Assembly: GCA_030618205.1 (NCBI GenBank)
Contig: JAUXDR010000028.1
Location: forward strand, 1-8,451
Direction of reading: 5' to 3'
DNA length: 8,451 nt
Source of the DNA: Deltaproteobacteria bacterium
GTDB lineage: Bacteria; Desulfobacterota; Dissulfuribacteria; Dissulfuribacterales; UBA3076
Below, in pieces: positions 1 to 7,421 of the stretch. Both the position numbers and the translations under genes were made by a program. The notes beneath the pieces are model-generated. The model did not search any database. It had not been told where the DNA came from and worked only from the letters and a program-made list of their open reading frames with translations. Positions within the stretch are counted from its first letter, which is position 1, and the number at the start of each line of letters is the position of its first letter.

Positions 1-383
1 GCTATCTCTGTGGCAGCGGTCTCAGGGGCATCGGAGCCATGTACTATGTTTTTTTCAATGTCCGTGGCAAAATCAGCCCTTATAGTCCCAGGCTTTGCTT
101 CTTTGTAGTTTGTGGCACCCATGAGCTCCCGGTTGCGCTGGATTACGTCTTCACCCTCAAGGACCATAATTATTATTGGTCCGGAGGACATGAAATCAGT
201 GAGGCTTTCGAAAAAAGGTCTCTCTCTATGAACTGCATAGAAGCCTTCTGCTTCCTTCTTGCTTAAGTATATCATTTTCATGGCAGCTATCCGAAATCCA
301 GCACCTTCAAAGCGTTTGATGACATCCCCGATAAGGCCCCTGGACACGCCGTCCGGCTTGATGATAGATAATGTACGTTCCAT
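1..383 (-). CDS. ndk: Nucleoside diphosphate kinase, 5' part (cut by window edge)
   Basis: Transfers the gamma-phosphate of ATP to nucleoside diphosphates through a phospho-histidine and so keeps the cytosolic NTP and dNTP pools balanced. Read on the minus strand, ATG at 383-381 opens 127 codons with no stop before the left edge. The family is usually about 137-141 residues, so only the last dozen or so are missing. Visible signatures: N-terminal [12 protein letters not shown] (K9 is the family's conserved ATP-contacting lysine), [12 protein letters not shown], the HRERPFF helix, and the active-site block NIVHGSDA with catalytic His115. An AAGGAGA ribosome site (plus-strand 394-400) lies 10 nt before the start. 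The gene is divergent from the tRNA and tig genes and has its own spacer. Identification is secure. The plus-strand reading frame over 39-266 is a shadow of this gene. Confidence 0.96.
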   Translation of the reverse strand, partial: MERTLSIIKPDGVSRGLIGDVIKRFEGAGFRIAAMKMIYLSKKEAEGFYAVHRERPFFESLTDFMSSGPIIIMVLEGEDVIQRNRELMGATNYKEAKPGTIRADFATDIEKNIVHGSDAPETAATEI

Positions 384-423
384 TCTGATAAGATCTCCTT
401 TTTTAGCTGATTAAAGGTCGTTA

Positions 424-537
424 GGCTGAAGGCCGAAGGCTGAAGTGATCTAACAGCCTTCAGTCTTCAGTCTATCTATCTAATTTTATGTGATCGCGCA
501 TAATTTGTCCCTAAAAGCCTTCCACCTTCAGTCTATC
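424..537. repeat. Inverted heptamer repeats upstream of ndk (array A)
   Basis: Bases 424-444 are three heptamers in register: GGCTGAA, GGCCGAA, GGCTGAA. Complementary-sense heptamers follow at 456-476 (GCCTTCA, GTCTTCA, GTCTATC). That 21-mer recurs at 517-537 with 3 of 21 positions changed, 61 bp further on. Left and right copies can pair: GAAGGCTG at 435-442 with CAGCCTTC at 454-461, leaving an 11-nt loop. The array lies in the predicted ndk leader. I see no open reading frame that would explain it. The rest of the gene-free stretch 384-867 holds the nested palindrome, array B and the tRNA promoter, described separately. Confidence 0.75.
483..511 (-). promoter_or_regulatory. Possible ndk promoter
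   Basis: On the minus strand a -35 GGGACA (plus-strand 506-511) and a -10 TAAAAT (plus-strand 483-488) are separated by 17 bp. The -10 matches consensus at 5 of 6 positions and the -35 at 4 of 6. Transcription would start near 476 and give a leader of about 90 nt that contains the inverted heptamer repeats. This is only a sequence match. Confidence 0.35.
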
Positions 538-560
538 CACTTCGCTACCCTAAACGACAA

Positions 561-704
561 ATTGTAGGTTGGGTTAAGCCGTCGGTCTGCAACTAATTTT
601 GTTGGGTTCGCTAATTTTACAGTGATCTCAGCGTGTTGAGGTTCTATTAAGTTAGGCGAACCCAACAAAAGTGATGACTATAACCGCTTAACCCAACCTA
701 CAAT
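561..704. repeat. 144-bp nested palindromic element (MITE/REP-like)
   Basis: The outer arms are a perfect 19-bp inverted repeat: ATTGTAGGTTGGGTTAAGC at 561-579 and its complement at 686-704. Nested inside is a second perfect 15-bp inverted repeat: TTTTGTTGGGTTCGC at 597-611 and its complement at 656-670. Both arms share the core GTTGGGTT, which suggests the element grew from one repeated module. There is no open reading frame and no clear target-site duplication. The GTAGGTTGGGTT motif resembles REP-like/MITE repeats I associate with environmental bacterial genomes, but I could not check family membership. A non-autonomous mobile element or structured REP unit is the best reading. Confidence 0.7.
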
Positions 705-750
705 ATACCCAAGGACTTGCTGGCCTACAAGCAAGGCCAACGAGAGAAAA

Positions 751-790
751 GTAACCCTGAACGGTGAACCCTGAACCCGAGAACGGTTAC
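751..790. repeat. Heptamer repeat array B
   Basis: Heptamers CCTGAAC (756-762), GGTGAAC (763-769) and CCTGAAC (770-776) are followed by an 8-base variant ending in GAAC (777-784). GTAACC (751-756) and GGTTAC (785-790) bracket the block as a short inverted repeat. The period is 7 bp as in arrays A and C, but the sequence differs. Function is unknown. Confidence 0.6.
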
Positions 791-821
791 CTCATTTTTT
801 ACTGTATTCACTGATGATTTC

Positions 822-850
822 TTGACTTCAATTTTTACTTTTATTAAATT
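822..850 (+). promoter_or_regulatory. Promoter of the tRNA-Leu gene
   Basis: TTGACT (822-827) and TAAATT (845-850) are separated by 17 bp in an AT-rich stretch, a strong sigma70-type match. Transcription would begin near 857, about 11 nt before the mature tRNA 5' end. That leaves a short leader for RNase P to remove. Confidence 0.7.
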
Positions 851-867
851 ATTTCAGCGTTCCTTGT

Positions 868-954
868 GCGAGAGTGGCGGAAATGGTAGACGCACTGGAC
901 TTAGGATCCAGCGGGCTTACACCTATGCGAGTTCGACTCTCGCCTCTCGCACCA
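868..954 (+). tRNA. tRNA-Leu (anticodon UAG), CCA encoded
   Basis: An 87-nt class II tRNA. The acceptor stem GCGAGAG (868-874) pairs perfectly with CTCTCGC (944-950), followed by discriminator A951 and an encoded CCA (952-954). The anticodon stem CTGGA/TCCAG (895-899/907-911) encloses loop CTTAGGA with TAG at 902-904, so it reads CUN leucine codons. A long variable arm (912-926), typical of leucine tRNAs, precedes the T arm GCGAG-TTCGACT-CTCGC (927-943). The D-arm region carries GTGGCGGAAATGGTAGACGC, typical of bacterial tRNA-Leu. There is no intron. It appears to be a single-gene transcript. No strong terminator hairpin follows, only a T-rich tract near 961-969. Confidence 0.97.
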
Positions 955-1075
955 AAGAAATTGTTTTTTAAAATAGCACTGTATGTTTGCCATTTGCTCT
1001 TGACTGGGGCTTTTCTCCTTTATTTTTCTCTTTAAAGATATTAAATAAATGAACTAGGCATCCTTCATTCGCCAG

Positions 1076-1106
1076 TTTACACTTATTCCCAAAAAGGGTG
1101 TATTAT
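1076..1106 (+). promoter_or_regulatory. Possible promoter of the tig-clpP-clpX operon
   Basis: TTTACA (1076-1081) and TATTAT (1101-1106) are separated by 19 bp, slightly longer than ideal. The predicted start is near 1113, where heptamer array C begins, so the whole array would be transcribed as the tig leader. A second TTGACT at 1000-1005 lacks a good -10 at proper spacing. This is a sequence match only. Confidence 0.35.
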
Positions 1107-1112
1107 AGAATC

Positions 1113-1226
1113 GAATGCTGGATGCCGAAACTGGAAACTAGAAATTGGAAATTAGAAACTTGAAATTAGAGCTGAAGCTGATTAATCCATTTTTTATCCA
1201 ATTTCCAATTTCCAATTTCCAATTTC
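1113..1226. repeat. Inverted heptamer array C in the tig leader
   Basis: Eight heptamers run in register from 1113 to 1168. The first two are GAATGCT and GGATGCC. The next six fit GAAAYTR (GAAACTG, GAAACTA, GAAATTG and variants). After a 30-nt spacer, four perfect copies of the complement CAATTTC fill 1199-1226. GAAATTGGAAATT (1141-1153) can pair without mismatch to the right arm, and weaker pairing extends on both sides, so the transcript could form a long AU-rich hairpin ending about 33 nt before the tig start codon. The rest of the gene-free stretch 955-1259 shows only the promoter candidates and the tig ribosome site. Confidence 0.75.
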
Positions 1227-1259
1227 ACTATTAAACTTGTAAAGAAAGGTAAGAAGTTA

Positions 1260-2558
1260 ATGAAGGTTACAGTCGAAGACATAGGTCCTATTCAGAAACG
1301 TCTCTCAGTAGAAATACCCGCTGACGTGGTATCTAAGGAGTTTGACAGCGCGTACAACCAACTGAAAAAAGGGGCAAATATTAAAGGTTTCAGAAAGGGC
1401 AAGGCCCCTCGCAGCATACTGGAGCGTCACTACGGTCCACAGGTGGAAAGTGAGGTGCTTGAGAAGCTTATTAAAGATAGCCTGCCCGATGCCCTTAAGG
1501 AGGCAAACGTGGAGCTGATACTTGATCCCCAGTTGGATTCAACCTTTCCCTTAAAGGCCGCCGAACCTTTTTCTTATTCAGCCCTTTTGGACATTTGGCC
1601 TGAGTTTGAAGTGCCAAAATATAAAGGCCTTGAACTGGAAGAGCCTCTGGTGGAGGTAAGTGAAGAGGAGATCCAGGAGCAACTTGAGGCCCTGCTACGC
1701 CATTTTGCAACAGTAGAGTCTGTGGGAGAAGACCGCCCTGTAGAGAAGGGAGATCTTGCTATAATTGATTATGTGGGGGAGATAGATGGTGAGCCTGTGG
1801 ATGGCCTTTCGGAAGAAAATTATTATCTGGAAGTTGGCGCCGGCTATTTCAATTCCGTGTTTGAGGAACAACTGCTGGGAATGACTAAAGGTCCTGAGAA
1901 GTCTATTGAGGTCAGCTATTCTGAGGACGCTTTAAACGCAAAGGTTGCCGGCAGGACTGTCCAATTCAAGGTGGTGTTAAAAGACATAAAAAAACGAATA
2001 TCACCCGAGCTGAACGACGATTTTGCCAAACAGATCGGAGCAGACCTCAAGACCGTTGAAGATTTGAGGGCTCGTCTGGCTAAACAGCTGGAGATAGACA
2101 AGCGGAAGGCCGCGAAAAGCAGTCTGAGACAGCAATTCCTGGAACAATTGAGGGAACAGGTGGATTTTCCCGTACCTGAGAGACTGATTGATGCCAAGCT
2201 CACACAAATGGTGGATAACGTGATAGGTCATCTCCAGGAACGGGGTATGGATCTTGAGAGGGCCGGGATGTCGGAGGACCGGCTCCGCGCGAAGATGCGG
2301 GAAGACGCTGTTAGCCAAGTGAAGACTGAGATTATTTTGGACAAAATTGCCGAAGCAGAAAACATTGGCGTGGACCATGACGAGGTTTCCGAATATTCTA
2401 AGTACGTGGAAAGCCAATCCCAACAGCTAGGTGTGGACAAGAAGCAGTTACAGGCCGCAGTGGTGCAGAACGTTCTTCCCAAGTTGCGGGCAAAAAAGAC
2501 CGTGGATTTTCTTTTGAAACAGGCAGTTGTAAAGCCGGCCTCCCAGGAGGTTGATTAA
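1260..2558 (+). CDS. tig: Trigger factor, ribosome-bound chaperone
   Basis: Binds the ribosome at the exit tunnel, holds emerging nascent chains and has peptidyl-prolyl isomerase activity. At 432 residues it has normal full length. Domain order: N-terminal ribosome-binding domain (about 1-115) with the signature loop GFRKGKAP at 43-50; FKBP-like PPIase domain (about 150-245) with KGDLAIIDYVGEIDGEPVDG near 163-182 and VAGRTVQFKVVLKDIK at its end; C-terminal helical chaperone domain (about 246-432) opening with ELNDDFAKQ. The ATG at 1260 follows an AGAAAGG ribosome site (1243-1249) at 10 nt. It is the first gene of a tight operon: its TAA (2556-2558) directly abuts the clpP ATG. The leader contains the heptamer hairpin. 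No anomaly is seen in the protein. Confidence 0.98.
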   Translation: MKVTVEDIGPIQKRLSVEIPADVVSKEFDSAYNQLKKGANIKGFRKGKAPRSILERHYGPQVESEVLEKLIKDSLPDALKEANVELILDPQLDSTFPLKAAEPFSYSALLDIWPEFEVPKYKGLELEEPLVEVSEEEIQEQLEALLRHFATVESVGEDRPVEKGDLAIIDYVGEIDGEPVDGLSEENYYLEVGAGYFNSVFEEQLLGMTKGPEKSIEVSYSEDALNAKVAGRTVQFKVVLKDIKKRISPELNDDFAKQIGADLKTVEDLRARLAKQLEIDKRKAAKSSLRQQFLEQLREQVDFPVPERLIDAKLTQMVDNVIGHLQERGMDLERAGMSEDRLRAKMREDAVSQVKTEIILDKIAEAENIGVDHDEVSEYSKYVESQSQQLGVDKKQLQAAVVQNVLPKLRAKKTVDFLLKQAVVKPASQEVD

Positions 2559-3173
2559 ATGCCGCTGATACCTATTGTTATAGAACAGAGTCCCAGGGGC
2601 GAGAGGGCCTACGATATATATTCGCGTCTCCTTAAAGAGCGCATAGTATTCTTGGGAGGCATAGTCGATGATGAAATAGCCAACCTTATTATAGCCCAGT
2701 TTCTTTTTCTGGAAGCGGAAGATCCCAAAAGGGACATAACACTTTACATAAACTCACCCGGTGGGATGGTTACGTCGGGTTTAGCTATTTATGACACCAT
2801 GCAATACATCAGACCTGATGTAAGTACACTTTGCCTTGGCCAGGCAGCCAGTATGGGTGCGATGCTTCTTGCTGCAGGCGCTAAAGGTAAACGTTACACC
2901 CTTCCCAATGCAAGAATCCTGATCCACCAGCCCATGGGGGGATTCCATGGCCAGGCAACAGATATTGATATCCATGCCAGAGAGATCTTGAAGATGCGTC
3001 AGAAGTTAGATGAGATTCTTGCGGCCCACACCGGTCAGCCTCTTGAGAGGATTCAGGAGGATACGGAGAGAGATTTTTTTATGAGTGGGGAAGAGGCCGG
3101 GGAGTATGGCCTTATAGATGAAGTCATTGCAAAACGTGATATCATCCCCCAGGAGGATAAGCTGAATGGCTAG
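2559..3173 (+). CDS. clpP: ATP-dependent Clp protease proteolytic subunit ClpP
   Basis: Serine protease that forms a double heptameric barrel and degrades proteins threaded in by ClpX or a related unfoldase. At 204 residues it is of typical length. The Ser-His-Asp triad is intact: Ser98 in [14 protein letters not shown], His123 in [11 protein letters not shown], and Asp172 in [10 protein letters not shown]. The oxyanion-region motif INSPGGMV is at 64-71. The N-terminal stretch [20 protein letters not shown] contains the usual propeptide/axial-loop sequence. A perfect AGGAGG (2545-2550) lies 8 nt before the ATG, inside the last codons of tig, and there is no gap between the genes, so translational coupling is likely. 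The 3' end overlaps clpX by 8 nt. Co-expression with clpX fits the shared complex. Confidence 0.98.
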   Translation: MPLIPIVIEQSPRGERAYDIYSRLLKERIVFLGGIVDDEIANLIIAQFLFLEAEDPKRDITLYINSPGGMVTSGLAIYDTMQYIRPDVSTLCLGQAASMGAMLLAAGAKGKRYTLPNARILIHQPMGGFHGQATDIDIHAREILKMRQKLDEILAAHTGQPLERIQEDTERDFFMSGEEAGEYGLIDEVIAKRDIIPQEDKLNG

Positions 3174-4434
3174 GACGAAAGATTTTGAAAACCAGGGGAA
3201 TTTACACTGCTCATTCTGTGGAAAGGGCCAGGAAGAGGTGAAAAAGCTCATAGCCGGCCCGAGTGTATACATTTGTGATGAATGTATAGAACTCTGCAAT
3301 GATATAATAGCCGAGGAATATGATGGGGAAGACGAGGTTGGCAGTGCAGAGAACAAGATTCTCAAGCCCGCTGAAATAAAGGCCCTTTTGGACGAGTATG
3401 TTATTGGCCAGGAGATGGCCAAGAAGATCCTCTCTGTTGCGGTACACAACCATTACAAACGCATCGACTGTGGGATCAATATGGAGGATGTGGAGCTCCA
3501 GAAAAGCAACATCATACTCATTGGGCCAACCGGCAGTGGAAAGACCCTTTTAGCTCAGATTTTGGCCAAGATCCTTAATGTACCATTCACATTGGCAGAC
3601 GCCACCACACTGACAGAGGCAGGCTATGTAGGGGAGGATGTGGAAAATATTATATTGAACCTCTTACAGGCATCTGACTACGATGTGGAGCTTGCAAGCC
3701 GTGGAATCGTATATATAGATGAGATCGACAAAATCGCAAGAAAGTCAGACAGCGCCTCCATTACAAGAGACGTGTCAGGAGAGGGCGTTCAGCAAGCACT
3801 TCTGAAGATCATAGAAGGTACCGTGGCCAATGTGCCGCCAAAGGGCGGGCGCAAACATCCCCAGCAGGACTTTGTTAAGATTGATACTACTAATATACTG
3901 TTTGTTTGCGGTGGTGCTTTTGTAGGCCTGGATTCCATTGTCAAGACAAGAATGGGCAAGTTCTCCATAGGTTTTGGCGCGGATGTTCAGGGCGCACGGG
4001 ATCTTTCGTTGGGTGAGATTCTCAAGGAAATTCAGCCGGAAGACCTAATAAAATATGGGCTGATCCCAGAGTTCGTTGGCAGAATTCCAGTTGTTGCGAC
4101 CCTGGAGGAACTGGATGAAGATGACTTGGTAAAGATCCTCCGTGAGCCCAGAAACGCTTTAGTGAAGCAGTTCCAGAAGCTTTTTGCAATGGATGATGTT
4201 GATCTCCACTTTACCGATGGGGCAATAAGGGCTATTGCTCAGGAGGCGACAAAGAGAAAGACAGGGGCCCGTGGGCTGCGGGCTATTCTGGAACAGGCCA
4301 TGTTGAATGTGATGTATGAGCTTCCATCCAGGGAAGGTGTTAAAGAGTGCGTGATAAGTGAGGATGTAGTCCTCAACAAGTCAGAGCCTATACTTCTCTA
4401 TGAACCCAAGGCCAAGGCATCAATAAGTGCCTAA
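3166..4434 (+). CDS. clpX: ATP-dependent Clp protease unfoldase ClpX
   Basis: Hexameric AAA+ unfoldase that recognises tagged or damaged proteins and feeds them to ClpP. At 422 residues it is of normal length. The N-terminal zinc-binding domain has Cys15, Cys18, Cys37 and Cys40 (CSFC...CDEC). AAA+ motifs: Walker A GPTGSGKT at 120-127, pore-1 loop GYVG at 153-156, Walker [11 protein letters not shown] at 181-190, RKH loop at 229-231, the ClpP-contacting IGF loop at 268-270, arginine finger R306 in [10 protein letters not shown], and sensor-2 GARGLRAI at 367-374. ATG 3166 has AGGAGG (3151-3156) 9 nt upstream and lies inside the clpP reading frame, which suggests coupling. The stop codon sits inside the first copy of a 26-bp-spaced repeat. 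Confidence 0.98.
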   Translation: MARTKDFENQGNLHCSFCGKGQEEVKKLIAGPSVYICDECIELCNDIIAEEYDGEDEVGSAENKILKPAEIKALLDEYVIGQEMAKKILSVAVHNHYKRIDCGINMEDVELQKSNIILIGPTGSGKTLLAQILAKILNVPFTLADATTLTEAGYVGEDVENIILNLLQASDYDVELASRGIVYIDEIDKIARKSDSASITRDVSGEGVQQALLKIIEGTVANVPPKGGRKHPQQDFVKIDTTNILFVCGGAFVGLDSIVKTRMGKFSIGFGADVQGARDLSLGEILKEIQPEDLIKYGLIPEFVGRIPVVATLEELDEDDLVKILREPRNALVKQFQKLFAMDDVDLHFTDGAIRAIAQEATKRKTGARGLRAILEQAMLNVMYELPSREGVKECVISEDVVLNKSEPILLYEPKAKASISA

Positions 4435-4463
4435 AGTGAGCTAAAGTTATAAGTGCCTAAAGT
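4423..4463. repeat. Direct repeat spanning the clpX stop codon
   Basis: The 15-mer ATAAGTGCCTAAAGT occurs perfectly at 4423-4437 and 4449-4463, a 26-bp period, with another CTAAAGTT between them. The first copy encodes the last residues and TAA stop of clpX. The rest of the clpX-lon spacer (4464-4531) contains a 5-bp GC hairpin, CGCGC/GCGCG (4495-4499/4505-4509), with no following T run, so it is not a convincing terminator. A lone TATATT at 4486-4491 has no good -35. Confidence 0.65.
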
Positions 4464-4531
4464 TAAGGTGTCGCTTCGCTCAATTTATATTAACCGCGCT
4501 GAAGGCGCGCACCACTTACGAGCTATGATCT

Positions 4532-6955
4532 ATGAGTGAAAAAAAGAAAAATTTGACGGTTTCACTTTTACCCCTTCGCGATATTGTCCTTTTCCCGCAT
4601 ATGGTGGTCCCTCTTTTTGTCGGGCGTGATAAGTCGGTAGAGGCCATAGAGCAGGCCATGACTTTGGAGCAGGAGATATTATTAGCTGCCCAAAGGGATG
4701 CCAAGGTGGATGATCCCAAGGAGAAGGACATCTATCAGATAGGGACCTTGGGCACGATACTCCAGTTGCTTCGTCTGCCTGATGGCACGGTCAAGGCCCT
4801 GATAGAGGGTAAACGACGGGCCGAGATCAAACATTATGTTCCCAATCAGGAATATTTTGTGGTGGAGGCAGAGCCCTTGCCACAATTATCAGACCGCTCG
4901 CCTGAGATAGAGGCCCTTATACGAGTCACGGTTAGTGCCTTTGAGGAGTATGCAAAATATAACAAGAAGATCCCCCCTGAAGTGGCCCTTTCTGTTTTTT
5001 CCATAACGGATCCTTCCCGATTGGCAGATACCATCGCTTCCCACATACCGCTTAAGGTCCATGATAAACAGTCCCTACTGGAGCAGATCCATCCCGGCAG
5101 ACGCCTTGAACGGCTTTATGAGCTCATGCGTTCCGAGATCCAAGTCGTTCGGATGGAACAGCGGGTGAAAGAGCGCGTTAAGAAGCAGATGGAAAAAAAC
5201 CAGAAAGACTATTATCTCAATGAGCAGATCAGGGCCATTCAAAAGGAGATGGGCCAGAAAGAAGACTCCCAGGCCGATCTAAAAGATCTTGAGCGTCGCA
5301 TAAAACGCAAGCGTCTCTCCAGGGAGGCAGCGGCCGGGATCCGGCGGGAATTCAAGAAGCTTAAGATGATGGCCCCCTTGTCCGCCGAGGCCACTGTGGT
5401 GAGGAATTATATTGACTGGATACTAGTGCTCCCCTGGTTTGAGAAGACCAGGGACAAACACGACATAGTTGAAGCGGAGCGAATCCTCAACGAAGACCAC
5501 TATGGCCTGGAAAAACCCAAGGAGAGGATTCTGGAATATCTGGCTGTTCAGAGCCTGGTTAAAAAGATGAAGGGGCCGATCCTGTGTCTGGTCGGACCTC
5601 CCGGCGTTGGGAAAACCTCACTTGCGAGATCCGTGGCCCGTGCCCTGGGGAGGAATTTTGTGCGCCTTTCCCTTGGAGGTGTGAGGGATGAGTCGGAAAT
5701 CCGCGGCCACCGGAGGACATATATTGGCGCAATGCCTGGAAAAATCATCCAGTCGCTCAGAAAAGCCAAGTCCAACAACCCTGTGTTTTGCATAGATGAG
5801 GTGGATAAGATGAGTTCAGATTTCCGTGGAGATCCTGCATCTGCCCTCCTGGAGGTCCTGGACCCAGAGCAAAACTTTGCTTTTAATGATCATTATTTGG
5901 ATCTGGATTATGATCTTTCCCGGGTGATGTTTATCACAACTGCAAATGCCCTTCATACTGTCCCGCTACCCCTTCAGGACAGAATGGAAATTATAGAACT
6001 CCCTGGATACACTGAGGAGGAAAAACTGGAGATAGCAAATGGTTACTTGCTCCCAAGGCAGCTTGAAGCCCATGGCCTGAAGCCTGAACGGCTCCAGATA
6101 AGTGATGGAGCAATCTTAGATATAATTCGTTCTTACACCAGAGAGGCCGGTGTCAGAAACCTCGAGCGTTTTTTGGCTTCAATCTGCCGTAAGGTGGCTA
6201 TGGAAGTAGTACGCAATCGAGAGAAAAGCCATGTAATCAAGGTCAACCAGTCGTCTCTTAATAAGTACCTCGGCGTCCCCCGTTATCGTTTCGGGCAGAC
6301 AGAAGAGAGCGCACAGACAGGTGTGGCTACAGGTCTTGCCTGGTCCGAAACCGGAGGGTCCCTGCTTCAGATAGAGGCCGTCCTTATGCCCGGAAAGGGT
6401 AAGCTAACCATTACAGGGAAGCTGGGTGATGTTATGCAGGAATCTGCCCATGCAGCTATGAGTTATGTACGTTCAAGGGCTCATGAATTCAGGCTGCCCT
6501 GGGATTTTTATCAAAAAGTTGATATTCACGTACATGTACCCGAGGGCGGCATACCCAAAGATGGCCCATCCGCGGGTATCACCATTGCCACAGCAATAGC
6601 GTCCGCCCTGTTAAAAATTCCTGTCAGGCACAATGTGGCCATGACAGGGGAGATCACCTTGAGGGGCAGGATACTCCCAATAGGTGGCCTTAAAGAGAAG
6701 CTCCTTGCTGCGAGACGCGGTGGTATTGAACATGTTCTAATGCCAAAGGAAAATGAGAGAGAATTAAAAGAAATTCCTGCCAAGGTGACACGCTCTATTC
6801 ATATCCAGCCGATTGAGCATATGGATGACGTATTAAAATACGCCCTTGTCCTTGAAGATCCGGATAGCCTGTTTGCGGGCGGCCCAAGTCCCTCAGAGAC
6901 GCCATGTTGGTTTACAGAGCAGGAGCAGCAGCCTGAGATTCATGCACCTCATTAG
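4532..6955 (+). CDS. lon: ATP-dependent protease Lon (LonA type)
   Basis: Soluble hexameric AAA+ serine protease that degrades misfolded and short-lived regulatory proteins. At 807 residues it is full-length. Domain order: N-terminal substrate-binding domain (about 8-205, from [19 protein letters not shown]); coiled coil (about 205-275, with [20 protein letters not shown]); AAA+ module with Walker A GPPGVGKT at 355-362, [12 protein letters not shown] at 392-403 and Walker [11 protein letters not shown] at 418-427; C-terminal protease domain with catalytic Ser680 in PKDGPSAG and Lys723 in [10 protein letters not shown]. The final roughly 30 residues are a polar Ser/Pro/Gln-rich tail, as in many Lon proteins. 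An in-frame TGA at 4526-4528 rules out a start further upstream. Unlike its neighbours it lacks a clear Shine-Dalgarno sequence. It lies 97 nt after clpX and may be co-transcribed or have its own promoter. Confidence 0.97.
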   Translation: MSEKKKNLTVSLLPLRDIVLFPHMVVPLFVGRDKSVEAIEQAMTLEQEILLAAQRDAKVDDPKEKDIYQIGTLGTILQLLRLPDGTVKALIEGKRRAEIKHYVPNQEYFVVEAEPLPQLSDRSPEIEALIRVTVSAFEEYAKYNKKIPPEVALSVFSITDPSRLADTIASHIPLKVHDKQSLLEQIHPGRRLERLYELMRSEIQVVRMEQRVKERVKKQMEKNQKDYYLNEQIRAIQKEMGQKEDSQADLKDLERRIKRKRLSREAAAGIRREFKKLKMMAPLSAEATVVRNYIDWILVLPWFEKTRDKHDIVEAERILNEDHYGLEKPKERILEYLAVQSLVKKMKGPILCLVGPPGVGKTSLARSVARALGRNFVRLSLGGVRDESEIRGHRRTYIGAMPGKIIQSLRKAKSNNPVFCIDEVDKMSSDFRGDPASALLEVLDPEQNFAFNDHYLDLDYDLSRVMFITTANALHTVPLPLQDRMEIIELPGYTEEEKLEIANGYLLPRQLEAHGLKPERLQISDGAILDIIRSYTREAGVRNLERFLASICRKVAMEVVRNREKSHVIKVNQSSLNKYLGVPRYRFGQTEESAQTGVATGLAWSETGGSLLQIEAVLMPGKGKLTITGKLGDVMQESAHAAMSYVRSRAHEFRLPWDFYQKVDIHVHVPEGGIPKDGPSAGITIATAIASALLKIPVRHNVAMTGEITLRGRILPIGGLKEKLLAARRGGIEHVLMPKENERELKEIPAKVTRSIHIQPIEHMDDVLKYALVLEDPDSLFAGGPSPSETPCWFTEQEQQPEIHAPH

Positions 6956-7060
6956 TTTTGCGAATGATTCTTCTGATTAAACTTTTTTATCATAAGTATC
7001 GATAAGCTCGCCAAGTGGGTAGAGCTTCGGAGGGATTCATTTTCAACGGAGGTAGTATAA

Positions 7061-7318
7061 ATGTTAAAAAGTATTTTTGGATCTGTTTTTCTGGTTCTTT
7101 TCCTATTCATTTCTGCCTTTGCGGCAATAAATCTTAACACTGCGGATAAGGCCGCTCTTGAATCCATAAGCGGAATCGGCCCGGCCAAGGCAGAGGCCAT
7201 AATAAAATACAGAGATGAGCATGGTTCATTTAAGAGTGTGGATGAACTTCTGAACGTTAAGGGTGTAGGGCCGAAAATGCTTGATAATATCAAGGAACAG
7301 GTGGAAATTACAAAGTAG
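7061..7318 (+). CDS. Small exported ComEA-type helix-hairpin-helix protein
   Basis: Predicted DNA-binding protein of the ComEA helix-hairpin-helix family, 85 residues. The N-terminus is a signal peptide: Lys3, a hydrophobic core at 5-20 (IFGSVFLVLFLFISAF), and a probable signal peptidase I site after AFA (19-21). The mature protein is essentially two HhH motifs: NLNTADKAALESISGIGPAKAEAII (HhH1 hairpin GIG at 38-40) and FKSVDELLNVKGVGPKMLDNI (hairpin GVG at 68-70). A GGAGG (7048-7052) precedes the ATG at 8 nt. ComEA proteins bind incoming DNA at the cell surface during natural transformation. Short, free-standing versions are widespread, and their role outside competence is often unclear. No other competence gene is visible here. 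In the 105-nt gap after lon, AAGCTC (7004-7009) and GAGCTT (7022-7027) can form a short stem. Confidence 0.88.
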   Translation: MLKSIFGSVFLVLFLFISAFAAINLNTADKAALESISGIGPAKAEAIIKYRDEHGSFKSVDELLNVKGVGPKMLDNIKEQVEITK

Positions 7319-7421
7319 GTCGTTATCCATCCGAGATTCTCAAGCACCTAAAAACTGAAAGTTCTTTCCGAGTAATGCTCTGCCCGCTAATTTATTGGAA
7401 ATTAAAATCGGAGGACGATAA

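Noticed and set aside
39..266. 75-codon open frame on the plus strand
   Set aside because: It lies antisense to ndk, which shows clear family motifs on the minus strand. The plus-strand translation matches nothing recognisable.
955..970. T-rich tract after the tRNA as a terminator
   Set aside because: No stable hairpin precedes the Ts apart from the tRNA's own arms.
424..1226. CRISPR array
   Set aside because: The repeats are contiguous 7-mers or palindromes without unique spacers of even length, and no cas gene is in the window.
1495..2482. Minus-strand open frames within tig (1495-1710, 1916-2203, 2001-2423, 2228-2482)
   Set aside because: They are antisense shadows of an intact trigger factor gene, with no ribosome sites or family motifs.
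4495..4509. GC-rich hairpin between clpX and lon as a terminator
   Set aside because: The stem is only 5 bp and no T run follows, so termination before lon cannot be claimed.
7004..7053. tRNA-like stretch: AAGCTC...GTGGGTAGAGCTT resembles a D-arm
   Set aside because: No acceptor pairing, anticodon stem or TTCRA T-loop follows at the right distance, so a tRNA or tRNA fragment is not supported.
6952..7347. 131-codon minus-strand frame over the HhH gene
   Set aside because: It is antisense to a gene with a clear signal peptide, ribosome site and two HhH motifs, and its own translation shows no recognisable domain.
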